DNA of 64,000 nucleotides from the NCBI RefSeq assembly GCF_030463565.1, contig NC_134659.1, positions 8,006,511-8,070,510 on the forward strand, given 5' to 3'. Positions 1-11,100 of this stretch are shown here, one piece after another. The notes under the pieces were generated by a model that did not search any database, had not been told where the DNA came from, and worked only from the letters and a program-made list of their open reading frames with translations. Within the stretch, counting starts at the first letter, position 1. The number at the start of each line of letters is the position of its first letter. The position numbers were made by a program, and so were the translations under genes. Source of the DNA: Pelecanus crispus (lineage: Eukaryota; Chordata; Aves; Pelecaniformes; Pelecanidae).

Positions 1-2596
1 CCGACTGTTGAATAGCCTTTCTTCTCTTTAAACCAGCTATTTATACAGCTGGGGGCAGTCCCTCTTTTGCCATAGCAGCCTGGTTTCTGTAAAACTATTG
101 TGAAGGAAGTCCAGGTAGATGATTGACCATAGATCCCTGTCTACCAATTCCTGTGGTAAATGATACTGGATTTGAGGCAGGTCTTGTCTTGACTGAACCT
201 GCAGAGACTTCTCCTTGGTTGTAGAGAATTGTAATAGAAAAGAGAAGACCCGTCTGGAGAGAGAATGAACAGCCATGGGAGCAGCAGAAGATACAAGCGG
301 CCGGAGGGCTGTGAGAATGGCAGGGGTGGATGGCACTGAGATTAGCAGGTCATCGAGATCCCAGCGCATCTGTTTGCAGCTACTGAGGACTTCCAGCTCA
401 GGAAACTAATGACACTCACAAAAAGGCAACAGCTTAAAATGAAAACTCAAGCCTTTAAGAGATGATGGTGGGAAAATAGGGTAGGAATCACAAGACACCC
501 AGACAAGAAGGAAAAGGGCAGTTAGTAAATACAGATGGTTCACACAAGTTGGGAAGGATGGACAGACAAAAAGATCAATCTGTCAGCTCCTAAAGGGTAT
601 GAAAGGTACTTTCAAAGCTGATAGATGGTTGGCAAAGTCAGAACCACCCAGGAGATGCGAGGAGGATTTGGAAGCTGGTGTCATCCTCTGTGTCACAGCA
701 AGCAACACTGTGTCCAGCTTGTCAGCTGCCTGGATACAGGTGTCTTGGGACCAAGCTACTGGCCAGACCACGTGGACACCTACCTTGGTTATGCCTGTGG
801 TTATGAGCATGAGAGAGGGTTTTAATTTAAAATAAAATCACCTTCTCCAGTAAGATCTACCACTGAAATTTACTACATTGTTCTGCAGTGTCATCTTTTC
901 CTATGCAGTCTAGCATTTATTCCATTATTCTGTCTTTATTACAATTTCTACCTATTTTATTGGTATCAACAAGAAAGTCCTGCTCTTAATGGCTCCATAG
1001 ACATCCCTGGGAATGCTTCAAAAAGTTGGTGGTGTGTTTGCCGCTCTCCCGTCCTCCAGTACTGAAGCAGTTCTCGATGAGAACTTATTTCAGCTGTTTC
1101 ATCTTTTACTCCTTTAGGGTTCTTGGTTGAACACGAGGGTATAATCCTGTTCATTCATAAACTCATTGCTGTTCATCAGTTGTTTTGAAACTTCTTACCC
1201 TCATCTCAGTTTCAGACAGATCCATCAGTTCCTTGTGATGAAAGGATGGGAACCTTGCTGGGGTCTTCTGTGGTGGTCATGGATACCAATATCTTAATTT
1301 TTTCTGATAGACTTTTCTTTGAAGACTCATTTTATACCTTGATTTTAAAAACCTTCTGGCCAGCTTCCTCCTGATGTTTGAAAACACGTTTGTTGTCCCT
1401 GAAGTCACTTGCTCATTTGGATGCATGTTCAATTTATCCAAGGCTTTTTTTCCCTACATCTAATGGCTGCCTTGACCCAGTGTAGCCATGCTGGCTGCCC
1501 CCCTCCCTCTCCAAGTCTTTTTGGGTTAGGTGGCACGCATTTGCTCTCTAAACAGTCTCCAGCAGCTTGCATAGGTTTTGCCCTTTGGGCTAACCCTTTT
1601 AATTCTCTTTTTTTTTTTAAATTGATGGTGGCCTCACTTGCTAATAATTTTTCTTTTAATAATAATAATAATAAAAATAAAAAAAAAGAATAAAAGCATT
1701 AAGACCTTGTTTGAATGCATAAAGGATGAGTCAGCTGGAGCAGTTTCCTTCTGTAACACTACAAGCTCATAACTAGCTTCTGCCCCATCTTCTCATGCTT
1801 CTCTGAAGATAATGCTCAGTCCTTGCCATGTTCTCTGTTGGTTTTTTTCTTTGCATTTTTACCACATCTTTCTTGCACATTCTTCTGTCTCACCAAAGCT
1901 GCCCCCTCAAGCTGGCAGCCTCCCATTTGGCTTTGGGTGGAAATACATGCTTATTTTTGTACTCCACCTCTCACACCTGACAAGTGGTTTTTAAGCTTAA
2001 CGCAATCTGACAAACCTGAGCTGTCCAGGTGGTAGGATGAGGGTTCACCAAGAATTTGAGCAGCTGCTGGATGTTGCTGTTTTAGCAGGTTTTTCTCCAT
2101 TTTTAGTAGATGTCTTATGTTAGCATTCCTGTCACTCTTCCCAAGAGGGCTGTGACTCAGCGGCATGCTTCATCTCCAGTCTTCAGCTGCCGACAGATGC
2201 CTCCATTCTTGCTGTCCTTGCAGCGGGGTGTGGGGCTCATTTCAGGAGTAACACTATAGAGCCACCTTGCACACCAAGCACGTGCGAAAGTCAGCCCTGC
2301 TTTCAGTTACGGTCTCACGAGAAGACACTGGTGTCATTCAGGTGGCAGTTTCTCTAGGCCAAGCCTGTGCCGTCAGCCAGGAGCAGAGGAAGAAGTTCAC
2401 AGGAACTGGCAAGGACAAGAAGTATGAATGCAGCCACTCCTTAACAAGGAAACGCTGATTAACTCAATAGGAGTTGACTGAAACATCTCAGCTTCTCAGG
2501 GAGCAGCAGGAGTGGGGCTACTCCCCAAGGAAGGATGAGCTGGAGGTCGCTAGGGCACAGGCAGTGCCCTCAACAACCAGGGAGCTGGGCCAGGTA
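1..2596. other. Intergenic DNA left of the CR1 element
   Basis: I recognise no gene here. The longest open frame (minus, 37-369, 110 codons) has no family motif, no signal peptide and no clear splice context. A short A/T-rich simple repeat of AAT units lies near 1,657-1,690. In human the next gene beyond DRAM2 on this side is LRIF1, but I see no LRIF1-like coding sequence in this stretch. Confidence 0.5.
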
Positions 2597-3324
2597 TAGA
2601 ATCATAGAATCACAGAATGCTTTGGGTTGGGAGGGACCTTTAGAGGCCATCCAGCCCAACCCCTGCAGTGACAGGGACAGCTTTAACCAGATCAGGGTGC
2701 TCAGAGCCCCATCCAACCTGGCCTGGGATGTTTCCAGGGATGGGGCCTCCACCGCCTCTCTGGGCAACCTGTGCCAGTGCCTCATCACCCTCATTGTAAA
2801 AAACTTCTTTCTAATGTCTAGTCTAAATCTATTCTTCTTTAGTTTAAATCCATTGCTCCTTGTCCTGTCACAACAGGCCTTGCTAAAAAGATTGTCCCCA
2901 TCCTTCCTATAGGTCCCCTTCAAGTACTGCAAGGCCGCACTAAGGTCTCCCCGCAGCCCCCTCCTCTCCGGGCTGAACACCCCCAGCTCCCCCAGCCTGG
3001 CCTCGTAGCAGAGGGGCTCCAGCCCTCGCATCATTTTTGTGGCCTCCTCTGGACCCACTCCAGCAGCTCCATGTCCTTCTTGTGCTGAGGGCTCCAGAGC
3101 TGGACACAGGGCTGCAGGTGGGGTCTCACCAGAGCGGAGCAGAGGGGCAGAATCCCCTCCCTCGACCTGCTGGCCATGCTTTTGATGCAGCCCAGGACAC
3201 GGTTGGCTTTCTGGGCTGCAAGTGCACATTGTTAGCTCATGTCCAGCTTTTCATCCCCCAGTACCCCCAAGTCCTTCTCCGCAGGGATGCTCTCCATCCC
3301 TTCATCCCCCAACCTGTACTGATG

Positions 3325-4131
3325 TCAGGGGTTGCCCCGTTCCAGGTGCAGGACCTTGCATTTGGCCTTGTTGAACCTCACGAGGTTTACAGAGGCCCAC
3401 CTCTCCAGCTTGTCCAGGTCCCTTTGGGTGACATCTCGTCCTCCTGGCGTGTCAACTGCACCACTCAGCTTGGTGTCGTCTGCAAACTTGCCGAGGGTGC
3501 ACTCGATCCCACTGTCTGTGTCATTGATGAAGATGTTAAACAGCACCGGTCCCAGTACGGACCCCTGAGGGACTCCACTTGTCACCGGTCTCCATGTGGA
3601 CATCGACCCATTGACCACGACCCTCTGGATGCCACCATCCAGCCAATTCCTTATCCACCGAACAGTCCACCCATCAAACCCATATCTCCCCAATTTAGAG
3701 AGAAGGATGTTTTGGGGGATTGTGCCAAAGGCTTTACAGCAGCCCAGATAGATGACATACTTTGCTTTTCCCTTGTCCACTGATGCAGTCACTCCTTCAT
3801 AGAAAGCCACTAGGTTGCTCAGGCAGGACTTGCCCTTGGTGAAGCCGTGCTGGCTGTCTCGAGTCACCTCCCTGTCCTCCATGTGCTTGAGCACAGCTTC
3901 TAGGAGGATCTGCTCCATGATCTTCCCAGGCACAGAGGTGAGGCTGACAGGTCGGTAGTTCCCAGGGTCCTCCTTTCTTCCCTTTTTAAAAATGGGCACA
4001 AAGTTTCCCTTCTTCCAGTCACCAGGGACTTCACCTGACTGCCATGACTTTTCAAATATCATGGAGAGTGGCTTGGCAACTATGTCAGCCAATTCCCTCA
4101 GGACTCTGGGATGCATCTCATCAGGTCCCAT
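3325..4131 (-). pseudogene. CR1 ORF2 reverse transcriptase fragment
   Basis: This is a 268-codon open stretch of a non-LTR reverse transcriptase. It starts with the M-G-P-D-E-M-H-P-R motif that precedes the palm domain in CR1 ORF2. It then shows the N-Y-R-P-V-S-L-T block, the [11 protein letters not shown] block and the catalytic F-A-D-D box (K-F-A-D-D-T-K-L). One detail is degraded: the usual D-F-S-K-A-F-D catalytic block reads as L-G-C-C-K-A-F-G, so two expected aspartates are missing. A stop follows G-N-P, and the usual continuation (Y-R-L-G-D-E-G-M) appears just after it, which shows a premature stop. The copy is non-functional. Confidence 0.9.
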
Positions 4132-4723
4132 AGACTTGTGTACATTCAGGTTCCTCAGGTGGTCTCGAACCTGATCTTCCCTTACAGTGGGAGGGGCTTT
4201 ACCCCCCTGGTCCCCATTTTGCGGTCCATTGACTCGGGAGAGGCGAGGAGAGAGGTTGCCGGTGAAGACTGAGGCAAAGAAGTTGTTGAGTACCTCAGCC
4301 TTCTCCTCGTCTGTTCATACTAGGTCGCCATTCTTGTTCAGCGGGGGGGTACGCTTTCTTTAACCTTCCTTTTCTGGTTGACATACCTGTAGAAGCCCTT
4401 CTTGTTATTCTTTGCATCTCTTGCCAAATTCAGCTCCAGCTGCACCTTGGCCTTCCTGACACCCTCTCTACACAACCGGGCAGCGTCCCTGTACTCTTCC
4501 CAGGACACCTGTCCCTGCTTCCACTGCCTGTGCAGCTCCCTCTTGCTCTTTAGTTTGACCAGCAGGTCTCGACTCAGCCATGCTGGTCTCTTCCCTTCCT
4601 TGCCTGGTTTCTTACACCTGGGGACTGAGAGCTCTTGCGGTCTATGGAAGGTGTCCTTAAAGATCTGCCAGCTCTGTTCCGTTCCCCTGTCCCTGAGGAC
4701 CGTCTCCCAGGGGGTCCTTCTGA

Positions 4724-5060
4724 CTAACTCCTTGAAGAGCTGGAAGTTTCTTTTCTAAAATTTAGGGTCCTGACTGTACTCCTCGCTTTTCCCATGTCCC
4801 TCAGGAGCGTGAACTCCACCAACACATGATTACTGCAGCCCAGGCTGCCTCCAGTCTTGACGTCACTGATGAGCTCACTTGCATTGGTGACCATCAGGTC
4901 CTGTATTGCATCCCCTCGGGCAGAGGTGTCTATTACCTGGCTTAGGAAGTTATCCTCAATGCATTCTAGGAATCTCCTGGATTGCCTACAGCTCGCCGTG
5001 TTGCTTTTCCAGCAAATGTCGGGGTGGTTGAAGTCCCCCAGTCGGGGTGGTGATGTCAGG
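4724..5060 (-). pseudogene. CR1 ORF2 endonuclease C-terminal fragment
   Basis: The translated minus strand contains G-D-F-N-H-P-D-I-C-W and, further on, the S-N-H-V-L-V-E-F block expected in the apurinic-type endonuclease of CR1 (canonical form S-D-H). The usual catalytic D of S-D-H is N here. The reading continues through the domain's C-terminal part and stops at 4,724. Sequence upstream of about 5,060 no longer resembles CR1, so this is the truncation point of the element. Confidence 0.75.
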
Positions 5061-7809
5061 GCCCATGGACAGCCCCAGGCAAGGCGACATGATGAATGAG
5101 GTTCTGAATCCATCCAGGATGTTCAGTCAGGAGCAGCAGGCGATGGGAGTGGAGACAGGACTGACTGCACATTTGAGGTCTGTGGAGGAGATCAGGTTGG
5201 AGGAAAGTTACCTACAAGCTAGGTCTGAGGTCTGTCCGTAAAATCAAGCCAGAGGCAGAACTGAAGGCATGTCTACCCGCAACATGGCTCAGGCCAGGAC
5301 TGGGTGCTCGAGCCTGGGCTCACATGGAGCTCCTGGGCCATGGGCAGAAAGTGTGTGAGGAGGTCCCAGGTGAAGCTGGTCAGGGCAGTTGAGGTATATT
5401 AATGCCCTCAGGGGCCTGTAAGTCCTGTAGAAGTGAGGGAAGCAGATCCTTGGGTTGACCGCTTGAGTCTTCAGCCTTTCCTCAGCCAGCGCAGTCTGAC
5501 TGTGCCCAACTTCCTGCAGGGGGTCTGGCTGTCAAAAGCCTTTAGTAGGAGAGGTAAGACCTGGCCCAGCCCCCAGGAGCACTCCTCTGTGTTGGTGGGA
5601 CTGCAGGGGAGGGGGAGAAAGGGGCAGCGATGCTGTGGGGTCACGTAACTCTGGAGCAGGCAGTCGGGAGTACGGAGCTGTTCCTGGGTGCTGCTCATCC
5701 CTGTCCCTTTGGTAAAGGGTGAGAGAGGAGGAAGAGGGTTTTCCTTGTGTTGGGGAGATTGTTAAACCGCGAAGAGTTCGATGCTCTGAGGCTGAACTTC
5801 TGTGGCTCTGCAGATGAGCGAAAAACCCAACAAGTGGTGCTGAGCTGGGTGGGGTAGCTTTGGGGTGGTTTGGGGGGCTGTGGGCTTTTAACTGCAGGCT
5901 CAGGAATGTGCTGGTTTAGGTGGAACTCAAACTCTTGCTGGAGCTCAGAATCCTGATTGCCCCCAGTCTGTCTTGGCTGGCTCGTCGGAGTGCTGCAACT
6001 ACAGAGAAATTTGGGGCTCTCTGGAGTGGGAATGGCTTCTGGGGAGAGCCGGTCTGATGCTTGCTGTTGGGAACAACCTCTCTGTGCTTGATAGTGATCC
6101 ATGGCAGAGAGAGGGAAGGGAAGGTGATGCCAGGCACCAAGGGGAAGGAGAGAAAAGCCCTCTGGGCAGGCACAGTCCTACTAGAGCCTTCCTGAGAAGC
6201 TGCATGAATGTATCAGGCTTTTGTTTCTCCCCTTTTTGTACCAGGAAAAGGGCGCTCTCCCTCCTTCCCAGTGGGGATCAGGGCTCTGCAAACCCAAGGC
6301 AGTACGTCACTGGCGTGGCATCCTCCTGGTTAAGCCATTTGCCTAATGAGACCTAAATGAGGCTTAGGAAATGGGTTTCTGCTGGCTTAGACATCATGTT
6401 TTCTAGGTTGAGGCAGTTAACTAGAAACTGGGGTTTGTGTATTGCCTCATATTAGAGAGCGTGTAGCCAAGCGTGCAACTCTCCAGGGAGGCCCTGATCC
6501 CTAGGGATTTATCAGCAGCTAAAATATAACACTTGGGGAAATCTTCCCCAAGCCATAGAGCCCTTGGGGTCTCTGTGACTCCATGTTAATCGTACATACT
6601 TGTCCTCTTACTCCACTGGCTTCAGTAGTTTGGCAGGTTTTTGTCTCCAAAGCTTGTTCTCACCACGTGAACTGTGAACTGTAGGCTGAACCAGGCTGCA
6701 AGTGCAAATAAATTACAACTGCAATGGAGATGTCCTATTCTAATCTGGGAGAAAGAAGTTGCCCAGGGCAGCTGCTGGGATTTCCAGGAGGCCTCCAGTT
6801 TAAATTCCTCTCCTGGTCCTTTACCTGCCCCTCCAGGGAAGGGAAGATGCCAGCGTAAGCTATTTTGGTGTGGGAGGAAATACATGCTGGAGCTTATGTA
6901 GATGTAGACTTGAGCAATAATTTAGGAAGGAAGCTGAGCTATTCCTGCTAAGTGGGGCAGCTGTTGATAATATATTCTGTTAGTCTGTGTAATCAAATAG
7001 CCCTTTACTTTGCTAGACGTTGGTAGAACTAGAGCAAACGTGTATTTTTAAGGCTTCTGGCTTGGTCTGGACATGACTCCGGTGTGTGGGAGGTTGTCCC
7101 TATGAAAACGCTCAGTATAAACCCCTGGCACGCAACGCTTTTGGAAGCAGCGAGAGGAATGCAGCTGGCTCTTGGGTTGGGGACTGTCTTGGGGAGCGCT
7201 AGGGACATCAAGGCTATAAGGACACGCGCTGCGCTCTGCTCTGCGCTCATGTAAGAGTCAGTGCTTCCCCTTGAGTGAGCCGGACACGGGCTGCGTAGTC
7301 TGACTCTTCCTAGACTTGTGCAACGGAGACTGCGTGTGGGCTCTCGGATGAACCTGTCCATCAGCTCAAACAACTGCCAGGAAGAGGGAGGGAGGAAAGG
7401 AAGGGTGGAACTTTAGAGCAGGGTGGTTTGACCTCGGAGCAGCCCACGCAGGTCGCCGTTCCTGCGTGTGACCTCTCCAGGAGCAGCTGCACGGCTGCGC
7501 TCCCAGCAAGAGGGGAGCTGGTCAAGCTATCGGCTGCCTCCTGTCCTCCCGAGGAAGCTGTGGTGTAAAGAGGACTTTCCTTATGGGTTGCTCAAAGGAC
7601 GAGGGGGCTTCGGGGTCCTTCCGAAGGACCTCAGCATGCAGGTCATGGGTCGGCCCCAGCTGCCATGGAGGGAGCCACAGGTGCGGATGAGGCTGGAGCC
7701 CAGCTCGAGGCTGGGGGCTCCATGCATCCAAAAGGATTTGGCCTGAGGAATGCTGGAGAGAGCAGGACAAGGGGCTGAGGGAGGTAAAATTGGGTGTGGT
7801 GGAAATGAT
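5061..7809. other. Intergenic DNA between the CR1 element and the DRAM2 3' end
   Basis: No gene or mobile element is recognised. Several open frames of 60-135 codons occur on both strands, but they overlap one another and carry no family motif. The stretch at 7,380-7,760 is moderately GC-rich. Confidence 0.5.
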
Positions 7810-8058
7810 GAGGAGACACAACCCTTTAATAACCTTCATTTAATTCTTTCATGACGTTGGCATGTGTAGAAATGTTACAGGCTTGTTTACAATACTGATA
7901 ACATTTGCATTGCTCTGTGGGTTAATAGCAAAGCCCTTTATGTCAAGTACAATACAATCACTTCATATTTTTTTACATAAAATAAATGCTTAGAAATATC
8001 AACCATTATTGCTATTAAATTCCTGAGTTATGCCGAGAACGTGTTCTCTTCACCTTCA
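7810..8058 (-). other. DRAM2: DRAM2 3' untranslated region (probable end near 7,810)
   Basis: The minus strand after the DRAM2 stop codon is A/T-rich. ATTAAA polyadenylation hexamers (plus TTTAAT) lie at 7,839-7,844 and 7,825-7,830. A G/T-rich stretch follows the second on the minus strand, so cleavage near 7,805-7,815 is plausible. The endpoint is inferred; an AATAAA further left is not excluded. Confidence 0.5.
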
Positions 8059-8166
8059 TTAGATGCTCCCCGCTACCAGCAGTGTCTGCTCCTCAGTCAC
8101 AAAGCTCTGCGGTGCGTTATAAAGGGTTTGTCCATGCAAGCTGACAACTGCACGCAGGGAAATTTT
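8059..8166 (-). CDS. DRAM2: DRAM2 last coding exon (stop 8061-8059)
   Basis: This 108-nt exon encodes the cytoplasmic tail from K-I-S-L-R through [11 protein letters not shown] to the stop. L-H-G, L-Y and the terminal S-x-I match the human tail as remembered, and the rest differs. The acceptor is a short pyrimidine tract ending CTATATAG. Confidence 0.9.
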   Translation of the reverse strand, partial: KISLRAVVSLHGQTLYNAPQSFVTEEQTLLVAGSI

Positions 8167-11100
8167 CTATATAGGAAAAAGGAAAGAAAAATCAAGTTAG
8201 CCAGCTTGTCACCGTCTCAGCATGGACAACTTCAGCAGTCAGCTGAAACACCGAAATGCAGATCGGTTCCAGAACTCTAAGCCTGACTCCCAAGCTGTGC
8301 TCCTGGGCTGACGCCATCATTCGCCTTGCAATCCTACAGCAAACTTCCCCTGTGACCGTGAGGGATCTGGCGAGTGAGGCTGGTTAAAGCCGGTCTGTGT
8401 GTGAACACAGCAGGGGCAGATCCTGCCGAGGAAGAGAGGACTGCTTAATGCTGTTCGTGCTACAGGTCTTCCAGCCTTGACGGCTGCTAATATACGGCAG
8501 CCCGTCCTGCATCTGTTTAGAGCTTGGAGAAGCAGAGCACTTAGAATCATAGAATCGTTTAGGTTGGAAAAGACCTTTAAGATCATCCAGTCCAACCATT
8601 AACCTACACTACCAAGTCTACTCTAAGCCAATCAAGGGTAGACTAGACTAAAACTTAACGTGAACCTTCATTTTACCTGAAAGTCACGGATATAGGTGAG
8701 GAAAAAGCTGAGGAAGGAGAATGCTAACGACCACTCTGAGACGGTACTGATGATGTGAGCTGTGTAGCCCTGTGTAATAGTGAGAGGGAAAAAAAAAAAA
8801 CAAATCCGTGTGAAAAGCTCCTCTTGAACCTGCAATAGCACAAAGATGGCTTGCACATACGACATCCCGCATCCACAACTATCCCCTTTGGAGAGCAAAG
8901 TTTCTTAGCGTATCTAGAGTCTCTAAGAATGAAGTGCTGAACTTGGCAGAAGAGTGAGAATGACCAGGAAAACATCTGCTCTACACAACTGGGATGACCC
9001 CCACTGGGAATCCAACATCCACCTGCAAAACCCGAAGGCTCAATCAAGAGCTTGGCATGACTAGCAGGAAAACCTCTTTACAACAGTAAGGTTCAAGGCC
9101 ATCCTTGGACGTAAGCAGACTTCGGAGAGGCTCCTTATGCTTTAAATAAAGGGAGGGGAGGGAATAGCCCTCAAAACCAGCCTGCATAATACTACCTCCA
9201 GCAGTGCCTGGAGAGGATGAGGAGGGCCAGGGAGCCAGGCAAGAGCTGTTAAGATCTACCTGCCCTTTGTGTCCCATGTGGGACCCCCCACTGCCCAGCA
9301 CTTACACTTCAGTGCCAGCTCCATCCCTTGCATCCTTTGGCCTTTTTCTCCTCCTGACTCCACCAGACACCCACCTGGCCGCAGTCAGGAACTCTGCTTC
9401 GCTGCAACCAGCTGGCACGTGAGACTCGTTATTTCCAGTTACCGTGTTAACAGTGGCCGGGAAGCGCACAGACCAGACAGGCTGGTAGTTTGACATCTCG
9501 TTAAGGCAGTTCAATTACTGCCTGTGAGTGAGATTAATTGAAAATAACTGTTGAAGCTGCAACCGTTTTCCTCGGAGCAGTACTTCAGCAAGTAGGTGCG
9601 TACTGGTTCAACTGGTAAAGCTCACTTGTGCTCTCCTGTTCCAAGTACATGTACACAACTGCAGTAAGCGCCCAGAAGCATTTGTCACTGCAAATAATGC
9701 AGCTATCTTTTGTTCTCTGTTTATTTTCTCCGCTCAATCACTTACTTTTTCCTGTGGGTCCCAGTGCAACTTCTGCACTAGATTCATTCCATACAGGCCG
9801 CTGTATAAGACAACTGAGGAAACAAACACTGTAAAGAAATCTGTTAAGAAAGATTCAAGACAAAGAATGAGCAACTTGAAAATTTCAGTCTCAGCTCTGG
9901 ATTGTGTCAAGCTGAGGCTGTAAGATCTCTGTGTGTTTTCCACAAGGTCTCCTCAGCATCACGAACAGTAATGGTGACGCGGGCTGCTTCACATCGCTCA
10001 TCGCTCCCTTCAACTTGCAGGTTGTTCCATCTAACCAGTTACTGTCACATGAAAAGGTTAATTCTAATCTAAATCAATTATCTTTGTTCTCTGTATGCTG
10101 CATCATGTTATACCTCCTTGAGCAAACATAGCATCCTCATGAAAGCACTTAAATTGTGATCAAATGTGAATACTTACTTAGCATTTTGAATTATTTTTTA
10201 GTGGTATTTTCTGGGCTTACAGGGCCTGGACCTTTTTTCTCTGATTGCTTTTCAACTTCTCAACCACCTTGAATTCTTGATATGTGGGTTACAGGTTGGA
10301 ATTCTACATCATTTGCAACAGAGAGGATTATTAGCTTTCCTGGTTCCCTCTTAGTTCACTCAAGGTTTTATAACTGCTTTGGTACAGCAGCCAAGGAAAA
10401 ACCCCACGTGGCAATGATTCCTCATTTGATCAGAGACCTGGGTTACTTCTGGAGCGATTGAGATGTCACTTTTTCAGCATCTTACAGAGGGAAGGTATGC
10501 TACATCGGTGCTACTGCCTCTATAAATGAAACTTGGTGCATTAAGTTATAGCAGATCTGATTTTCACAGGATTAAGATATTAACTTCTTCAATCGTTAAT
10601 GAGGTTAAACATCAAGAGCCTCCTGATACAAAAGATTAATTTTGGTGGTGAACAAGGCTGAACTTCCTGGCACAGACAAGTCTTTGAAAACCCAGACTTC
10701 CAAAGCTTATTAAAAAAAATGACGTGAATGGTCCAGGGAGCTCTGGTTACTGATCTGAATGCAATTCTCTGCTAATTAAAATGTACAGCTTTAGTAGCTG
10801 TTAGTTACCTGCCTGAGTTACTACTGCAGTGGAAAGAATTTAATCATTGTGATACAAAAATAACTGGCTCCCATCTTCCCTTCATCACAGAGCGGGTAAT
10901 TAACTGTGTTGCTCTTCCTGTGTTGGCAATTCTGCTGTTTCACTCCAGCAGAGGATTGGAGCGTTTTTAGGTTTCCTTCTGTCCTCCAATACCAGTTACG
11001 ACCCTCTCACCTATGGCCATAGATTTCTGCCTGTTACCATCTTTCCCTTATTACATTATGAACTGTTAATTTAGAAAATACTCTGACAATTTCCCTTCTC

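Larger units (their letters stand above)
2597..5060 (-). mobile_element. CR1 LINE retrotransposon, 5'-truncated and mutated
   Basis: The plus strand at 2,597-2,665 is the reverse complement of the typical avian CR1 3' end, with AATCATAGAATC-like terminal repeats followed by the GGTTGGGAGGGACC-type segment. The element therefore runs on the minus strand. Reading leftward from about 5,060, it contains part of the endonuclease domain (D-F-N-H-P near 5,030), a linker, a reverse transcriptase domain (about 4,131-3,325), the ORF2 C-terminal part and the 3' UTR. It is cut off inside the endonuclease and lacks ORF1 and the 5' region. Frame changes and stop codons separate the pieces, so it is inactive. 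The exact left and right boundaries are approximate. Confidence 0.93.

Noticed and set aside
37-369. 110-codon minus-strand open frame at the left edge
   Set aside because: No recognisable domain or family residues, no supporting splice sites and no neighbouring exons. It could be a fragment of an unknown transcript, but sequence alone does not support a gene.
2570-3229. 219-codon minus-strand open frame
   Set aside because: It covers the CR1 3' region in a non-coding frame. The mobile element explains it.
3037-3783. 248-codon plus-strand open frame
   Set aside because: It is antisense to CR1 ORF2 and has no family similarity. It is a shadow of the reverse transcriptase coding strand.
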